NCBI GenBank assembly: GCA_910585955.1
Contig: CAJUGC010000007.1
Coordinates: forward strand, 1 to 64,000
Length of the DNA: 64,000 bases
Source of the DNA: an uncultured Christensenella sp.
Lineage (GTDB): Bacteria > Bacillota > Clostridia > Christensenellales > Pumilibacteraceae
Reading direction: 5' to 3'
This document shows positions 55,893-63,997 of this stretch, in pieces. The number at the start of each line of letters is the position of its first letter. Position 1 is the stretch's first letter. The position numbers and the translations under genes were made by a program. Under the pieces are notes generated by a model, which worked only from the letters and a program-made list of their open reading frames with translations, had not been told where the DNA came from and made no database searches.

Positions 55893-56342
55893 TTACTTAA
55901 AATATTTTTCCTCGATGGCGGTCGTCTTGTCTATTCTGCGTATGTGCCTGTCGTCGCCGCTGAACTGCGTATCGAGAAAAGTATCGACTATTTCGAGCGC
56001 GACGCCCATTCCCGTAACGCGTTCTCCCAAGGCAAGCACGTTCGCGTCGTTGTGCTGCCTGCACGCCTTCGCCGAAAACGTGTCCGTGCAATGCGCACAC
56101 CGTATGCCCTTGACCTTATTTGCGGCGATACTCATGCCTATTCCCGTGCCGCAGATAAGAATACCTTTTTCGCATTTGCCGCTTGCAACAGCTTCCGCCA
56201 CCTTTAAAGCGTAATCCGGATAGTCGCACGAATCCATATCGTTCGTACCGAAATCCGTATATTCGATCTTTCGTTCGTCAAGGTGCTTTTTTATGCACTC
56301 CTTGTACCGAGTTGCGGCGTGATCGCCGCCTATAGCCAACAT
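55893..56342 (-). CDS. rpiB: Ribose-5-phosphate isomerase B
   Basis: The 149-residue enzyme interconverts ribose 5-phosphate and ribulose 5-phosphate. It has the RpiB/LacAB fold signature: GGDHAA at the start, YPDYALKVAEAV, and the catalytic region ILICGTGIGMSIAANK with the catalytic Cys, then the HND and LALGERVTG segments. It starts at an ATG with GAGGAGG upstream and is the first gene behind the promoter that drives the V-ATPase operon. Confidence 0.95.
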   Translation of the reverse strand: MLAIGGDHAATRYKECIKKHLDERKIEYTDFGTNDMDSCDYPDYALKVAEAVASGKCEKGILICGTGIGMSIAANKVKGIRCAHCTDTFSAKACRQHNDANVLALGERVTGMGVALEIVDTFLDTQFSGDDRHIRRIDKTTAIEEKYFK

Positions 56343-56396
56343 TCAACCGTCCTCCTCGGATCTGACTCTCAGTTCGCTTGTCTTAAGTATGTTGTA

Positions 56397-56425
56397 ATTA
56401 TACTATATTTATTTTGATTTATCAA
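56397..56425 (-). promoter_or_regulatory. Promoter of the rpiB-V-ATPase operon
   Basis: On the minus strand: TTGATA, a 17-base spacer, TATAAT, about 55 bases before the rpiB ATG. It appears to be the only promoter for ten genes. Confidence 0.82.
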
Positions 56426-56487
56426 TTATTTCGCCGCTCTTTATCCGAAATTTCACCGTATTTTTATATTCCCACGGAGACTTTCAT

Positions 56488-57312
56488 TTAACGCTCCACA
56501 CCTCTTACGGTTTTAATAGCACAGTCGTATACGTCGCCGCACGCATATTCGAGGTAAGCGGCAACTTTGCGGTAATCGTCGAGCGAGCCGCCCCACGGAT
56601 CGGGCACATCCGCCCCGCCGGTAATACGCGCAATCGTTGTGACGTTCGGCAGACCTCCTACGGTGCGAAAATGCCCCTCGGTCATGCACACAACGAGATC
56701 GCTCGATTCCGCCATTTCTCGAGTAAGTCTGCGAGCAAAGTGATTCACGTCTTTTATTCCCTTTTCGAAAAGCGCCCGTTTTGCCTGCTCGCTCATGTCG
56801 TCGCCCGTAAGTGCGGACAGACCGGCTCCTTGAACGTCGAAATATTCGCTTTCGCCCTTTTTCCTTACATACTCCGAAAAGATGTACTGCGCCATTGCCG
56901 AACGGCAGGTGTTGCCTGTGCACACAAACAGAACACTTATTCTTCTCGGAGGCCGAGACGACTTTGCGGAAGCGGGTTTTTCTTCCGACGCCGAATTTTC
57001 CTCTTTTTCTTTCCGGTCAGCCGGTTTTGACTCCGCAGGCTTGACCTCGTGCGAAAAATTCGAAAGTTTCTCCTCAACTTTCTTTTCGTCCGATGATTGT
57101 CCGCCAATTGAAGAAAGAACCGACTTATCGCAAGGCAAAGACAGTTTTTGTTTTACGGGTTTCATTGCGGGCTTTTCAAATTCCGACACCGCCTCCGTAA
57201 CACCCACCGAAAGCGTAGGCTTTTTTTCTTTGCCCCTTTTCTTTTTAGGAGCGGGAACGCTCGTCACCGTAACCGCCTTATTTTTTGCGGATTTTTTTCT
57301 CCTGTCTGCCAC
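56488..57312 (-). CDS. Low-molecular-weight protein-tyrosine phosphatase with long N-terminal extension
   Basis: Residues 125-274 form a normal LMW phosphatase: the P-loop is C131-TGNTC-R137-S, and the general acid Asp lies in VPDPWGGS (about 236). Such enzymes remove phosphate from Tyr or from Arg (YwlE type; the Thr after Cys in CTGNTC is the residue linked with phosphoarginine preference). Residues 1-122 are an unusual Lys/Glu/Ser/Pro-rich, probably disordered extension; most relatives are about 150 residues. The gene lies 1 base after tsaC; the tsaC - phosphatase - rpiB order is common in Firmicutes. Confidence 0.88.
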   Translation of the reverse strand: MADRRKKSAKNKAVTVTSVPAPKKKRGKEKKPTLSVGVTEAVSEFEKPAMKPVKQKLSLPCDKSVLSSIGGQSSDEKKVEEKLSNFSHEVKPAESKPADRKEKEENSASEEKPASAKSSRPPRRISVLFVCTGNTCRSAMAQYIFSEYVRKKGESEYFDVQGAGLSALTGDDMSEQAKRALFEKGIKDVNHFARRLTREMAESSDLVVCMTEGHFRTVGGLPNVTTIARITGGADVPDPWGGSLDDYRKVAAYLEYACGDVYDCAIKTVRGVER

Positions 57313-57313
57313 T

Positions 57314-58315
57314 TTAGATTATACGCCCTCCGCTTGACTTTATAAGTCTGTTTATCAGTGAATTGCCTATTCCTCTGTCCGGCACGCCCTCGGCTATTAC
57401 ATAGCCGTATCCCTTTTCATCCGCGAGTCTTAAGTCCGCGAACAAATTGTGCGCATATTCTTCGTAGTTCGCACCGATTTTTATCACATCGCGTTTTCCG
57501 TACTTTTCGGAGTTTTCGTCGAGGCACAAAACGACCGGTTTTCCGCCGCGCGACACAATGCCGTCGTACCAATCGCATATAGCCTCGGTCATTTTTTCGT
57601 AATATGCGGAAAAAAAGACTTCGGCTTTCGGCGCATAGTGCTTATACTTCATACCGGGGCACAGCGCAACGCTTCCGTCCGTCACGATTTCCAATTCTCC
57701 CACGATTTCCTTTATCTTTTCGACGGGAAGTCCGCCGGGCCGCAACAGTCTCGGAACTTTTCCGGTAACGTCTATGACTGTGGATTCAATACCTATCTTG
57801 CACACTCCGCCGTCGAGAATATACGGGATTTTGCCTTTCATATCCGCAAGCACATGATTTGCCGCAGTGGGACTCGGCGCTCCGCTCGTATTTGCCGAAG
57901 GCGCGCATATCGGAGTACCTGCCGCTCGGATAAGAGAAAGAGCCGTCTGCGAAAGCGGTATGCGCAATGCTACCGTACCGAGCCCGCCCGTCACTTCGTC
58001 GGGAACTACGGATTTTTTCTTCATTACAAGAGTAAGCGGTCCCGGCATAAACCGCGCGGCAAGCCTTAAAGCGACGGAAGGAATCTTTTCCACCACAGCG
58101 GACATTGCGCCTATGGAATCCACATGGACTATAAGCGGATTGTCGCTCGGCCTACCCTTTGCCGCGTAAATTTTTTTAGCCGCGTCCCTTTGCATGGCGT
58201 CGGCGCCGAGTCCGTACACCGTTTCCGTAGGAAAGGCGACAAGTTCTCCACGTTTTATCGCGTCGCCGCAAATTCTTATATTTTCTCTTGTCGGTTTCAG
58301 TACTTTTGTTTCCAT
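57314..58315 (-). CDS. tsaC: L-threonylcarbamoyladenylate synthase (Sua5 type)
   Basis: The 333-residue protein makes threonylcarbamoyl-AMP for the t6A modification of ANN-decoding tRNAs. The YrdC domain (about 1-205) has the entry segment AFPTETVYGLGADA, the KxR-like KGRPSDNPL and the SANTSG loop. A Sua5-specific C-terminal domain (about 225-333) starts with KHYAPKAEV. GAGG precedes the ATG. It opens the transcript that continues into the phosphatase. Confidence 0.95.
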   Translation of the reverse strand: METKVLKPTRENIRICGDAIKRGELVAFPTETVYGLGADAMQRDAAKKIYAAKGRPSDNPLIVHVDSIGAMSAVVEKIPSVALRLAARFMPGPLTLVMKKKSVVPDEVTGGLGTVALRIPLSQTALSLIRAAGTPICAPSANTSGAPSPTAANHVLADMKGKIPYILDGGVCKIGIESTVIDVTGKVPRLLRPGGLPVEKIKEIVGELEIVTDGSVALCPGMKYKHYAPKAEVFFSAYYEKMTEAICDWYDGIVSRGGKPVVLCLDENSEKYGKRDVIKIGANYEEYAHNLFADLRLADEKGYGYVIAEGVPDRGIGNSLINRLIKSSGGRII

Positions 58316-58332
58316 AACGTCCTCTTAAACGG

Positions 58333-58360
58333 TTTAACCGCTCCTCATTGCGGATATAAT
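58333..58360 (+). promoter_or_regulatory. Promoter of the 259-residue protein gene, likely leaderless
   Basis: TATAAT at 58355-58360 lies only 8 bases before the ATG at 58369, with a weak TTTAAC 16 bases upstream. Transcription would begin at or next to the start codon, and no ribosome site is visible. Confidence 0.5.
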
Positions 58361-58368
58361 TTTACGGT

Positions 58369-59148
58369 ATGAGAGAGTCTAAAAGTTTACTTGCCGAAAT
58401 AATAGACTGTATTTTGCTCGTGACAGTACTCACGGCGGGGCTTTTTATCGTCCTGCGTACTCGCCTGAATGCGCTTGACGCACTGTTTGCCGCACTTGCT
58501 TCGGTAGCATCCGTTCTTTCTTTTATCCGCGCCCGCGACCTTAAAACCAAGGCCAAGGAAAAACGTACAAAAAATTGCGAACGCTGTTTGAAGTCTCTGA
58601 CGTTTGCCGGCGAAAAACAAAGGCTCGAATACTTTGCAAAGGCTTTCGGCAGGTTCGACGAGTTTACTGCGGTAAACGGTTATCTTATAGGAAAATCGGG
58701 AAAGAAACGAGTTTATCCTCTGTTCGTCCCCTCACCTGCAATACCGGGCAAACTCAGCCGTATTCACGACGAATGTGCCGACGCCGATTGCAAAGCGGTA
58801 GTCGTAATGCCGTCCGCGCCCGACCCCGCCGTCCTCTCGTTCATAGCCGACAGCGGACGCATAAAAGCGTTATACGGCGAAAAGCTGTACGACCTTATCG
58901 ACGATTGTTCGATAGAACTGCCCGACACGAAAAAATCTCGCAAAGGCAAATTCAAGGCGCTTATGAAAACTGCGCTTAAGCGCGAACTTTTCAGACGTTA
59001 TCTGTTTTCCGGAGCGCTGCTTATCGGCACGTCGTACATTCTCCCGACCTCGCCGCTTTATATCGCAATGGGAGCGCTATGTATTGCGCTCGCAATCGCC
59101 ACGCTTATTCCCATAGGAAAGAAGAAACAACGCAAAACGCAAAACTAA
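58369..59148 (+). CDS. Four-helix membrane protein with central soluble domain, unknown
   Basis: The 259-residue protein has two N-terminal helices (about 11-30 and 35-52), a soluble middle (about 65-200) and two C-terminal helices (about 215-232 and 235-252) ending in KKKQRKTQN. The middle (ALYGEKLYDLIDD, KAVVVMPSAPDP) has an alternating alpha/beta pattern as in nuclease-like or Rossmann folds, but I see no sure catalytic motif. It is divergent from tsaC and probably translated from a leaderless message. It overlaps the next, convergent gene by 4 bases. Confidence 0.6.
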   Translation: MRESKSLLAEIIDCILLVTVLTAGLFIVLRTRLNALDALFAALASVASVLSFIRARDLKTKAKEKRTKNCERCLKSLTFAGEKQRLEYFAKAFGRFDEFTAVNGYLIGKSGKKRVYPLFVPSPAIPGKLSRIHDECADADCKAVVVMPSAPDPAVLSFIADSGRIKALYGEKLYDLIDDCSIELPDTKKSRKGKFKALMKTALKRELFRRYLFSGALLIGTSYILPTSPLYIAMGALCIALAIATLIPIGKKKQRKTQN

Positions 59149-59489
59149 AGCTTGTCCTGTTTTTCGCCCTCGTCTAAAGATTCTTCGCGCTTTCCGTCGC
59201 CTTCGGAAACGGTTAGTTCGGCTTTCTCTCCGCCCGTTTCTTCCGTCTTGTCCGCATCCGTCAAGTCATGCCTTTTTCGAGCCTGTTCGTTACGCCTTTC
59301 CGCACGGTCGTTGAAGTACAGAACAAAAAACAGCGATATGCCCAAAAAGCCGGTAAACAACGCGATAAAACCTATTCCGCCGTTCGGCAGCATATTTATA
59401 TCTATAAGGCATAGGACAAGCGAAACGGTAAAAAGTCCCATGAATACGAGAGCTATTATAGATACGGCTTTTCTCAGTTTTTTGTTCAT
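59145..59489 (-). CDS. Small two-helix membrane protein, unknown
   Basis: The 114-residue protein has two membrane helices (about 7-29 and 36-56) and an acidic, Glu/Lys/Asp-rich cytoplasmic tail of about 50 residues, probably disordered. The ATG at 59489 is preferred, with AGGGG 12 bases upstream; a TTG at 59510 is also open. Promoter-like TTGCGC-17-TAAAAT lies near 59595-59625. No family recognised. Confidence 0.55.
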   Translation of the reverse strand: MNKKLRKAVSIIALVFMGLFTVSLVLCLIDINMLPNGGIGFIALFTGFLGISLFFVLYFNDRAERRNEQARKRHDLTDADKTEETGGEKAELTVSEGDGKREESLDEGEKQDKL

Positions 59490-59655
59490 AATAACGATTA
59501 TCCCCTGCAACTGACATTCGAAAGAACAGCTACGTCAATCCACACGCTTTCGAGCTGCCCTTTAGTAAAGCAAATGCGCCTCACTTCTTATATTTTACCA
59601 CAAAAAAAGACGAGGCGCAAGAGAATAAGCGGTTTATTTGATGTTTGTTTCGGTG

Positions 59656-61407
59656 TCATAAATTTTTAAATTGATATTCGTAAAGTTTTTTATATGTTCC
59701 GCCCTTTTCCATAAGAACGGAATGAGTCCCGCGCTCCTCTATGCCTTCGCCCGTCACCACGATTATTTCATCGGCGTTCTTTACGGTAGAGAGTCTATGC
59801 GCAACGACAAGCGTCGTTCTTCCCTCCGAAAGCTTAGACAGAGATTCCTGTATCAACATTTCGGTAGCATTGTCGAGGGCGCTCGTAGCCTCGTCCAAAA
59901 TGAGTATGGGCGGATCTTTCAGAAAGGCGCGAGCAACCGATATCCTCTGTTTTTGACCGCCCGATAGCTTCACGCCGCGCTCGCCTACGTTTGTATCGTA
60001 CCCTTCCGGCAAACTCGCGATATAGTCGTGTATATTCGCCTTTTTCGCCGCTTCGACTATCTTCTCGTCGCTTGCGGTAAAGTCGCCGTAAGCGATGTTT
60101 TCGCGTATCGTACCGTTAAAAAGAAAAACGTCTTGCTGAACGATACCGATGTTGCGTCGCAGATCCGCTCTTTTCAACTCCTTTATGTCGTATCCGTCCA
60201 CGCTTATCTTGCCGCCGTCTATCTCGTAAAAGCGAGGAATGAGATGGCAAAGCGTCGTCTTACCGCTGCCCGACGGGCCTACGAGAGCTATGGTTTTACC
60301 CGCGGAAATATTCATGGAAAAATTCTTTATTACCTTGTCGCCGCCGTCGTGCTTGTATCCGAAACTGACGTTGTCGAAAACTATATCCCCCTTAAGCATC
60401 TCGACGCTTATCGCGTTTTCGCTCTCTGTTTCGGGAGGTATATCCATTATGTCGCAAAACCTTATAAAACCCGTCGCTCCGCCCTGAATTTCCTCGTAGA
60501 TAGTGGTAAGAGTGCGGATCGGCGTAATAAGCGTACTTATGTATAATACAAATGCGGCGAATTCACCAACGTCTATCTTTCCGTAATAAAAGAACAATCC
60601 TCCCGCCAAAAGCACGACGAAATAAAGAAGATCCAACAGAAAAGTCATCGACGAGAAGAACTCGCCCATTACTTTATACTGCTTGCTCTTGGTCTTGACA
60701 AATTCGCGATTGCCTCGTTCGAACTTTTCGCTCTCGTGCGCTTCCGAAGTATACGCGCGCGAAATGCGCACCCCCGAAACGGCGCTTTCTATATCGGCGT
60801 TTATTTCACCTTGCGCCTCGCGCATTTTAGTAAATACACGTCTCATTCTTCGACGCATGAGAAGCGTATAAACGGCTATGAAAGGAATAAAAGCAAAAAC
60901 TATCAAAGCCAGATATACATTTATCGCAGAAAGCATGGCGAATGCCCCGATAAGCGTTATGAGCGACAAAAACACGTCCTCGGGACCGTGGTGCGCAAGT
61001 TCGGAAATTTCGAAGAGGTCGTTTGTCATTCGGCTCATGATGACGCCCGTCTTATTATCGTCGAAATATGAAAACGGAAGCTTCTGAATGTGCGCAAACA
61101 GTTCGGAACGCATATCGGCCTGAATACGCACGCCGACAAGATGTCCCCAATATTGCAGGACATAATTCAAAGCGGCTTTTATTGCGAATACAGCAAGCAA
61201 AATGCCCGAAGAAGCGAGAAGCAAATCGATCATCTTATTCGGGACAAAGTTGTTTATTATTTCCTTTGTAATGTACGGATAAACGAGATTGAACACAGAT
61301 ATTACGAGCGCGCAGATCATGTCTATGATAAACAGCTTTCTGTGCGGTCGATAGTACGCAAAAAAACGCTTCAAAAGCCCCCTCTTTTTGACCCTTGATT
61401 TTTTCAT
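59656..61407 (-). CDS. ABC exporter, fused permease and ATPase
   Basis: The 583-residue half-transporter (MsbA/lipid- or drug-export type) has six N-terminal helices (about 25-310) and a C-terminal ATPase with Walker A GPSGSGKTT, Q-loop, signature LSGGQKQR, Walker B ILILDEATS and the H-loop VAHRLS. It should work as a homodimer, since no second half lies nearby. The ATG at 61407 is chosen because AGAGGAG lies just upstream; the frame is open to 61455 inside ppa. It is 16 bases after ppa and co-transcribed. Substrate unknown. Confidence 0.93.
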   Translation of the reverse strand: MKKSRVKKRGLLKRFFAYYRPHRKLFIIDMICALVISVFNLVYPYITKEIINNFVPNKMIDLLLASSGILLAVFAIKAALNYVLQYWGHLVGVRIQADMRSELFAHIQKLPFSYFDDNKTGVIMSRMTNDLFEISELAHHGPEDVFLSLITLIGAFAMLSAINVYLALIVFAFIPFIAVYTLLMRRRMRRVFTKMREAQGEINADIESAVSGVRISRAYTSEAHESEKFERGNREFVKTKSKQYKVMGEFFSSMTFLLDLLYFVVLLAGGLFFYYGKIDVGEFAAFVLYISTLITPIRTLTTIYEEIQGGATGFIRFCDIMDIPPETESENAISVEMLKGDIVFDNVSFGYKHDGGDKVIKNFSMNISAGKTIALVGPSGSGKTTLCHLIPRFYEIDGGKISVDGYDIKELKRADLRRNIGIVQQDVFLFNGTIRENIAYGDFTASDEKIVEAAKKANIHDYIASLPEGYDTNVGERGVKLSGGQKQRISVARAFLKDPPILILDEATSALDNATEMLIQESLSKLSEGRTTLVVAHRLSTVKNADEIIVVTGEGIEERGTHSVLMEKGGTYKKLYEYQFKNL

Positions 61408-61423
61408 ACGCTCCTCTTGACGG

Positions 61424-61954
61424 CTACTTACAGAACTTATCGAGATAGTTTGCACGAGCCTTGGAAATGATCCCGAGCGCGGCGTTCCTGTCCATGACTT
61501 CGTTTACCGCAGTCTCTTTGTTTTCGAGTTGCTTATAGACGGTGAAGAAGTGGCGCATTTCGTCGAAGATGTGTTTTGGAAGTTCTTTAAGATCCTTGTA
61601 TCCGTTGTACGACGGATCGGCAAACGGAATCGCGATGATCTTTTCGTCGTTTGCGCCGTTGTCCATCATGGTAATTACCCCTATCGGATAAACTCTGACG
61701 AGAGACAGCGGCTCGAGGCTTTCCGAGCAAAGCACGAGCACGTCGAGCGGATCTCCGTCGTCGGCAAGCGTACGCGGAATAAAGCCGTAATTGGACGGAT
61801 AGTGCGTGGACGTATAAAGCACTCTGTCGAGTATGAGTAGTCCCGTAGCCTTATCCAGCTCGTATTTTTGTTTACTGTTCTTACTTATTTCTATGACGGC
61901 TATAAAGTCGTCGTCGTTTATTCTTTTATGATCTATGTCGTGCCAGATATTCAT
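61424..61954 (-). CDS. ppa: Inorganic pyrophosphatase, soluble family I
   Basis: The 176-residue enzyme hydrolyses pyrophosphate with Mg2+. The family I signature DGDPLDVLVL (metal-binding Asp residues) is at about 66-75; the ISKNSKQKYELDKATGLL start and YPSNYGFIPRTLADDG are typical. AAGGAGAG precedes the ATG. It begins the transcript that continues into the ABC exporter. Confidence 0.96.
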   Translation of the reverse strand: MNIWHDIDHKRINDDDFIAVIEISKNSKQKYELDKATGLLILDRVLYTSTHYPSNYGFIPRTLADDGDPLDVLVLCSESLEPLSLVRVYPIGVITMMDNGANDEKIIAIPFADPSYNGYKDLKELPKHIFDEMRHFFTVYKQLENKETAVNEVMDRNAALGIISKARANYLDKFCK

Positions 61955-62024
61955 ATGCTCTCCTTGAATATTAAAAACCGCCGCTCCGCAAACTATCGAT
62001 ATAAATATTAACGGAGGGAATCAC

Positions 62025-62138
62025 ATGATCGACGTAAGAAAGATATTCGAAAGCGAAACCGACCCGGACGGTTGGTACACGGGCGCGCCCGAAGGCGGCG
62101 AATACGAAGAACCCGTCCAGGACGCAGACGACCTTTAA
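62025..62138 (+). CDS. Acidic 37-residue microprotein
   Basis: A 38-codon frame starts at an ATG with a strong GGAGGG site 6 bases upstream. The product is very acidic (13 Asp or Glu; starts MIDVRKIFESETDPDGW; ends QDADDL) and has one Trp and two Tyr. It lies on the plus strand in the 193-base gap between ppa and the protease gene, opposite to both. TATAAA at about 62000-62005 could be part of a promoter. The codon choice looks like that of real genes here. No family recognised. Confidence 0.5.
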   Translation: MIDVRKIFESETDPDGWYTGAPEGGEYEEPVQDADDL

Positions 62139-62147
62139 AACTTAATC

Positions 62148-62924
62148 TTAACCGAAATACGGAAGATATTTGCGGATAAAATCGATCACTATATCCGACG
62201 GTATCTCGTATTTCATGCCGTCGGCGTGCTCGTTTTCACTGAGCATTGCCGCCGCAACATGTACGCCTATAACTTTGCCGCGCTCGTTGAAAACAGGTCC
62301 GCCCGAATTGCCGCCGTTAGTCGCACAGTCTGTCATGATGCGAGGACGTCCTTCAACAGTACGTCTGCGATCGCTTACTATGCCGCGAGTTATGCAGGTG
62401 CCGTGACCGAGCGAATTGCCTATGACGAACACCGGCTCACCCGTGCGGACGTTTGAAAAGTCCTCGAACTCGAGCACGGTCGCTTTTTCGGGCACGCTTG
62501 CGAGCTTAAGGAGCGCAAGGTCGTCTCCGCGATAGTATTCTCCGCTTCCCGCCACGCTGCCCACGCCTATAACTCGAGCCGTGACGCGTTGACCCGCGAT
62601 ATTTACGTTGACGCTTCCGACGGCTTCACTGCCGTTCAGAACAACATGAGCGTTCGTAATCCCGTAGCCGTCGCGCGTAATCAAAAGTCCGCTTCCCGAA
62701 AACACGCCTCTGTTGCTCTTCCAGCTTATCTCGAGCACGCCGCCGACCGTACTTTCGAAAATGTCTACTCCGTTCTGGTTATTGACGCTTGCCTGCGTGC
62801 GCGAACTTACCGCCGCCGCAACCTCGAAATCTTCGGCGGAAAACGCGGCTCCGCAAAAGTTACACTTATAATTGCCGCCTCCGAGGTCTTTACAGCTGCC
62901 GCCGCAGTTCTTGCAAGTTTTCAT
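62148..62924 (-). CDS. Cytoplasmic zinc-ribbon trypsin-like serine protease
   Basis: The 258-residue protein starts with a zinc ribbon (C4-x2-C7 ... C21-x2-C24) and a short linker (to about 52), then a trypsin/HtrA-like protease domain with a full triad: H93 (TNAHVV), D135 (GDDLALL) and S207 (GGNSGGP). There is no PDZ domain, signal peptide or membrane helix, so unlike HtrA it should act in the cytoplasm. It lies 23 bases after the AAA+ gene, with AAAGGAG upstream, in one operon. The pair may be an unfolding or remodelling ATPase with a protease, but a direct link is inferred. Confidence 0.85.
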   Translation of the reverse strand: MKTCKNCGGSCKDLGGGNYKCNFCGAAFSAEDFEVAAAVSSRTQASVNNQNGVDIFESTVGGVLEISWKSNRGVFSGSGLLITRDGYGITNAHVVLNGSEAVGSVNVNIAGQRVTARVIGVGSVAGSGEYYRGDDLALLKLASVPEKATVLEFEDFSNVRTGEPVFVIGNSLGHGTCITRGIVSDRRRTVEGRPRIMTDCATNGGNSGGPVFNERGKVIGVHVAAAMLSENEHADGMKYEIPSDIVIDFIRKYLPYFG

Positions 62925-62947
62925 ACAGAATCTCCTTTAAAGTATTG

Positions 62948-63997
62948 TTATTCGTTCGAGCCCTTCCACTCGAGCAATTTTTCTATGTCCTCGCTTTGCA
63001 CCGAAGACGTGACTTTTTCGAATGCCGCGACTACGTCGTCGTTGCAAAGTTTCTTTTCTCCCGTTTTTATCGCACGCAAAGCGGATTGCTCCTCCGCTTT
63101 ATCGAGAAGCGCTGTTATGTCCGAACCGTTAAAACCGTTTGACTTTTCGACTGCCGCCGCAACGTCTATGTCGTCGGATACTGCCACTATGCCCTTTTCG
63201 CGTATCTTTTCGATTCGACGCATAAGCATATATTCGCGCGCGGGCGCGTCGGGCAATCCCACATACACGCGCGTACCGAATCGTCCCGGGCGAACGAAAG
63301 CGCTGTCTACATCCCACGGCTTGTTTGTAGCCGCTATAAGGAAGAGAATGTTGTCCTTCTTTTTGCCGTACGATTCTATGCCCTGAAGCTGGGACAGAAG
63401 CTCGCTTCGAAGCTGTTTTGCGTATTGCGATTTCGTAGACTTGGGGGAAATCGAATCCATTTCGTCAAAGTAAATGACGGCGCACGGAAATTCACGAGCC
63501 TGTGCAAACAGCGCACGCACGGCTTTTTCCGTATTGCCCACGCCTTGATTGAGAAGATCGGACGGCTTTACGGAGCAGAACTTTGCGCCTATCTCGTTGG
63601 CTATCGCCGCCGCTATCATGGTTTTGCCCGTGCCCGGAGGTCCGTACAGCAATAGTCCTCCACCGCTCTTTCTGACGTAACCCTCGAATACCTCCGGGTT
63701 TTGCAGAGGCAACAGAACTTTTACGCGCACGACTTCCTTTACGTCGTCCAGCCCTGCAATATCGTCGAAATTTATTACGGGCAGACTGTCCCAATCGAAT
63801 TTGTATTCGCTTGCCGGTCCCGTGCCTTCTTCGAGCACTTTCTCCTCGGGCGTAAGCGCTTTGTCATCTTTAGGCGCCGGCTTAGGCGGCTCGGACTTAG
63901 GCTTAGGCGGCTCGTTTCTTTGAGAAGTCTCTTTGGACGCGACTGGCTCGCAATAGCGTACCTCGGACGGAAGGTCGTCTATCGTAATGGTAGTCAT
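62948..63997 (-). CDS. Vps4/spastin-like AAA+ ATPase, possibly 5' partial
   Basis: The 349 residues visible hold a Pro/Lys-rich flexible N-terminus (about 15-65) and one classical AAA+ domain: Walker A GPPGTGKT (119-126), Walker B VIYFDEMDS (174-182), sensor 1 IAATNKPW, and arginine fingers in FVRPGRFG. The fold order is that of Vps4/katanin/p97 D-domains; the late NGFNGSDI is the usual sensor-2 region. No ribosome site is visible before the ATG at 63997, and the frame stays open to the window end, so the true start may lie outside. It is first in the operon with the zinc-ribbon protease. Confidence 0.85.
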   Translation of the reverse strand: MTTITIDDLPSEVRYCEPVASKETSQRNEPPKPKSEPPKPAPKDDKALTPEEKVLEEGTGPASEYKFDWDSLPVINFDDIAGLDDVKEVVRVKVLLPLQNPEVFEGYVRKSGGGLLLYGPPGTGKTMIAAAIANEIGAKFCSVKPSDLLNQGVGNTEKAVRALFAQAREFPCAVIYFDEMDSISPKSTKSQYAKQLRSELLSQLQGIESYGKKKDNILFLIAATNKPWDVDSAFVRPGRFGTRVYVGLPDAPAREYMLMRRIEKIREKGIVAVSDDIDVAAAVEKSNGFNGSDITALLDKAEEQSALRAIKTGEKKLCNDDVVAAFEKVTSSVQSEDIEKLLEWKGSNE

